Positions 4,845 through 5,934 of a stretch of DNA of 5,934 nt are shown here, piece after piece (within the stretch, counting starts at the first letter, position 1; every line of letters begins with the position of its first letter). The notes under the pieces were generated by a model that made no database searches, was not told where the DNA came from, and saw only the letters and a program-made list of their open reading frames with translations. The translations under genes were made by a program, and so were the position numbers. Source of the DNA: Alphaproteobacteria bacterium (GTDB taxonomy: Bacteria; Pseudomonadota; Alphaproteobacteria; CACIAM-22H2); the NCBI GenBank assembly GCA_016869915.1, contig VGDA01000243.1, positions 1 to 5,934 of the forward strand. The letters run 5' to 3'.

Positions 4845-5934
4845 CCCTCGCGGTCCTCGCCATCTTCGCGCTTGCCTATGCGGGCCTCGCGCTCGGCCGC
4901 GTGCCCGGCCTCGCGCTCGACCGCGCCGGGATGGCCGTGGTCGCCGCCATCCTCCTCGTCGCCATCGGCGCCGTCCCGCCCGGCGAGGTCCTCGGCGCGA
5001 TCCATTTCCCGACCCTCGTGCTGCTCTTCGCGCTCATGGTCGTCTCGTCGCGCTTCGCCGCCGCGGGCGCCTACGACCTGCTCGCCGCGCGCATCGCCGC
5101 CGCCGCGGGCTCGCCGACGCGCCTGCTGGTCCTCACCACCTGCGCCTGCGGGCTGCTCTCCGCGGTGCTCGTGAACGACGTGGTCGCCTTCGTGATGGCG
5201 CCGCTGCTCGTGCGCGGGCTGCGCGCGCGCGGCCTCGACCCGCGGCCTTTCCTGGCGGCGCTGGCGGGCGCGGCAAACGCGGGCTCGGCCGCCACCATCA
5301 TCGGCAACCCGCAGAACATCGTGATCGGCCAGGTCGGCGGGCTCCACTTCGGCGGCTTCGTCCTCGCCTGCGCGCCGCCGGCCCTCGCCGCGCTCGCCGC
5401 GACGATCGTCGCGGTACGGCTCGCCTGGGCGCGCGAGCTGGCCGCCGCGCCGACCGCGCCGCCGCCGCCGATGCCGCCGCTCGACCGCCCGCTGGCCGCG
5501 CGCGCCGCGATCGCGGCGCTGCTGATGCTCGTGCTCTTCCTGTCGCCGGTCCCGCGCGAGCTGGCGGCGATCGCCGTCGCGGGGCTGCTGCTGCCCAGCC
5601 GCCGCCACTCCAGCCGCGACATGCTGGCCGGCCTCGACTGGCCGCTGCTGCTGCTCTTCGCCGCGCTGTTCGTGCTCAACCATGCGCTCGCCGGGACCGG
5701 GCTGGCGCGCGCGGCGGTCGAATGGCTCGGCGGGGTCGGCGTCGGGCTCGACACGCTCGCCGGCATGCTGCCCTTCGCGCTCGTCGCGTCGAACACGATC
5801 GGCAACGTCCCCGCGGTCGTCATGCTGCTCGCGGCGCAGCCCGGCTGGGGCGAGGGCGTGCTCCAGGCCCTCGCGCTGACGACGACCCTCGCCGGCAACT
5901 TGCTGCTGGTCGGCAGCGTCGCCAACCTGATCGT
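4841..5934 (+). CDS. ArsB/SLC13-type (CitMHS fold) permease, cut by window edge
   Basis: The frame from ATG 4841 is open for 364 codons to the right edge. It is an integral membrane protein of the ion transporter superfamily (ArsB, NhaD, SLC13/DASS), nearest in feel to the E. coli YbiR type. Two inverted-repeat signature pairs are visible. In the first half these are SAVLVNDVVAFVMAPLLV (107-124) and AGSAATIIGNPQNIVIG (147-163), with the GNPQN hairpin. In the second half they are ASNTIGNVPAVVML (316-329) and AGNLLLVGSVANLI (351-364). A proline-rich cytoplasmic loop (about 202-217, including PPPPMPP) joins the halves. Relatives are about 400-430 residues, so one or two helices are missing beyond the edge. 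Substrate is unknown: arsenite, dicarboxylate, sulfate or Na+/H+ exchange all occur in the superfamily, and no arsenic genes are nearby. The start has no Shine-Dalgarno; the 20 bases before it are C-rich. No in-frame start lies closely upstream. Confidence 0.85.
   Translation, partial: MTLAVLAIFALAYAGLALGRVPGLALDRAGMAVVAAILLVAIGAVPPGEVLGAIHFPTLVLLFALMVVSSRFAAAGAYDLLAARIAAAAGSPTRLLVLTTCACGLLSAVLVNDVVAFVMAPLLVRGLRARGLDPRPFLAALAGAANAGSAATIIGNPQNIVIGQVGGLHFGGFVLACAPPALAALAATIVAVRLAWARELAAAPTAPPPPMPPLDRPLAARAAIAALLMLVLFLSPVPRELAAIAVAGLLLPSRRHSSRDMLAGLDWPLLLLFAALFVLNHALAGTGLARAAVEWLGGVGVGLDTLAGMLPFALVASNTIGNVPAVVMLLAAQPGWGEGVLQALALTTTLAGNLLLVGSVANLI

Noticed and set aside
4436..5683. A 415-codon minus-strand open frame that runs opposite the permease and ends as the lipoprotein.
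   Set aside because: Only the last 93 codons have a signal peptide and lipobox. The upstream part is a Arg/Glu/Gln/Gly low-complexity string opposite a clearly coding permease, as expected from GC-rich antisense frames.
1..5934. Search for CRISPR arrays, tRNA or rRNA genes, insertion-sequence ends, phage genes or defence islands.
   Set aside because: No spaced repeats, cloverleaf-like sequence, terminal inverted repeats or recognisable mobile or defence proteins were seen; the genes look like stable chromosomal content.

Overview
This window looks like ordinary chromosomal DNA from a very GC-rich proteobacterium, with every gene reading as an intact bacterial family member. Three things point that way: an intracellular polyhydroxyalkanoate (PHA) depolymerase of the PhaZ1 type, a SCO1/SenC copper protein of the kind that serves aerobic cytochrome oxidases, and a very strong G/C bias at third codon positions. 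I cannot choose between Beta-, Alpha- and high-GC Gammaproteobacteria from sequence alone. There are no rRNA or tRNA genes, insertion sequences, CRISPR arrays or phage genes that I can see, and no stretch over 300 bases lacks a gene.

Layout from left to right. The left edge (433 down to 1, minus) holds the N-terminal part of a Lon-related AAA ATPase/protease, cut by the window edge. A 144-base divergent gap follows. Then come two plus-strand genes: a ten-helix EamA/DMT-family transporter (578-1495) and a renalase-like FAD-dependent oxidoreductase (1551-2492). The oxidoreductase converges, with a 10-base gap, on phaZ (3741 to 2503, minus), which starts at TTG behind a strong Shine-Dalgarno. 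Upstream of phaZ lie a plausible intrinsic terminator and a tandem heptamer. Next is a minus-strand pair, a small lipoprotein (4717 to 4436) followed 5 bases later by sco1 (4430 to 3840). Divergent from that pair, an ArsB/SLC13-type anion permease (4841 to the right edge, plus) is cut by the window end.

How the genes may work together. The lipoprotein and sco1 are probably one transcription unit acting at the outer face of the cytoplasmic membrane, with sco1 in copper delivery to the CuA site of cytochrome oxidase. PhaZ mobilises stored PHA in the cytoplasm. The transporter, oxidoreductase and permease have no visible shared pathway with these.

The most interesting structure is the gap between the lipoprotein and the permease. 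Each strand carries a sigma70-like hexamer pair with a 17-base spacer, and each -10 box ends exactly 6 bases before an ATG, which would give leaderless transcripts. On the permease side that ATG opens a 12-codon ORF whose stop overlaps the permease start as ATGA, and the permease has no Shine-Dalgarno of its own. I found no convincing new multi-gene system here.
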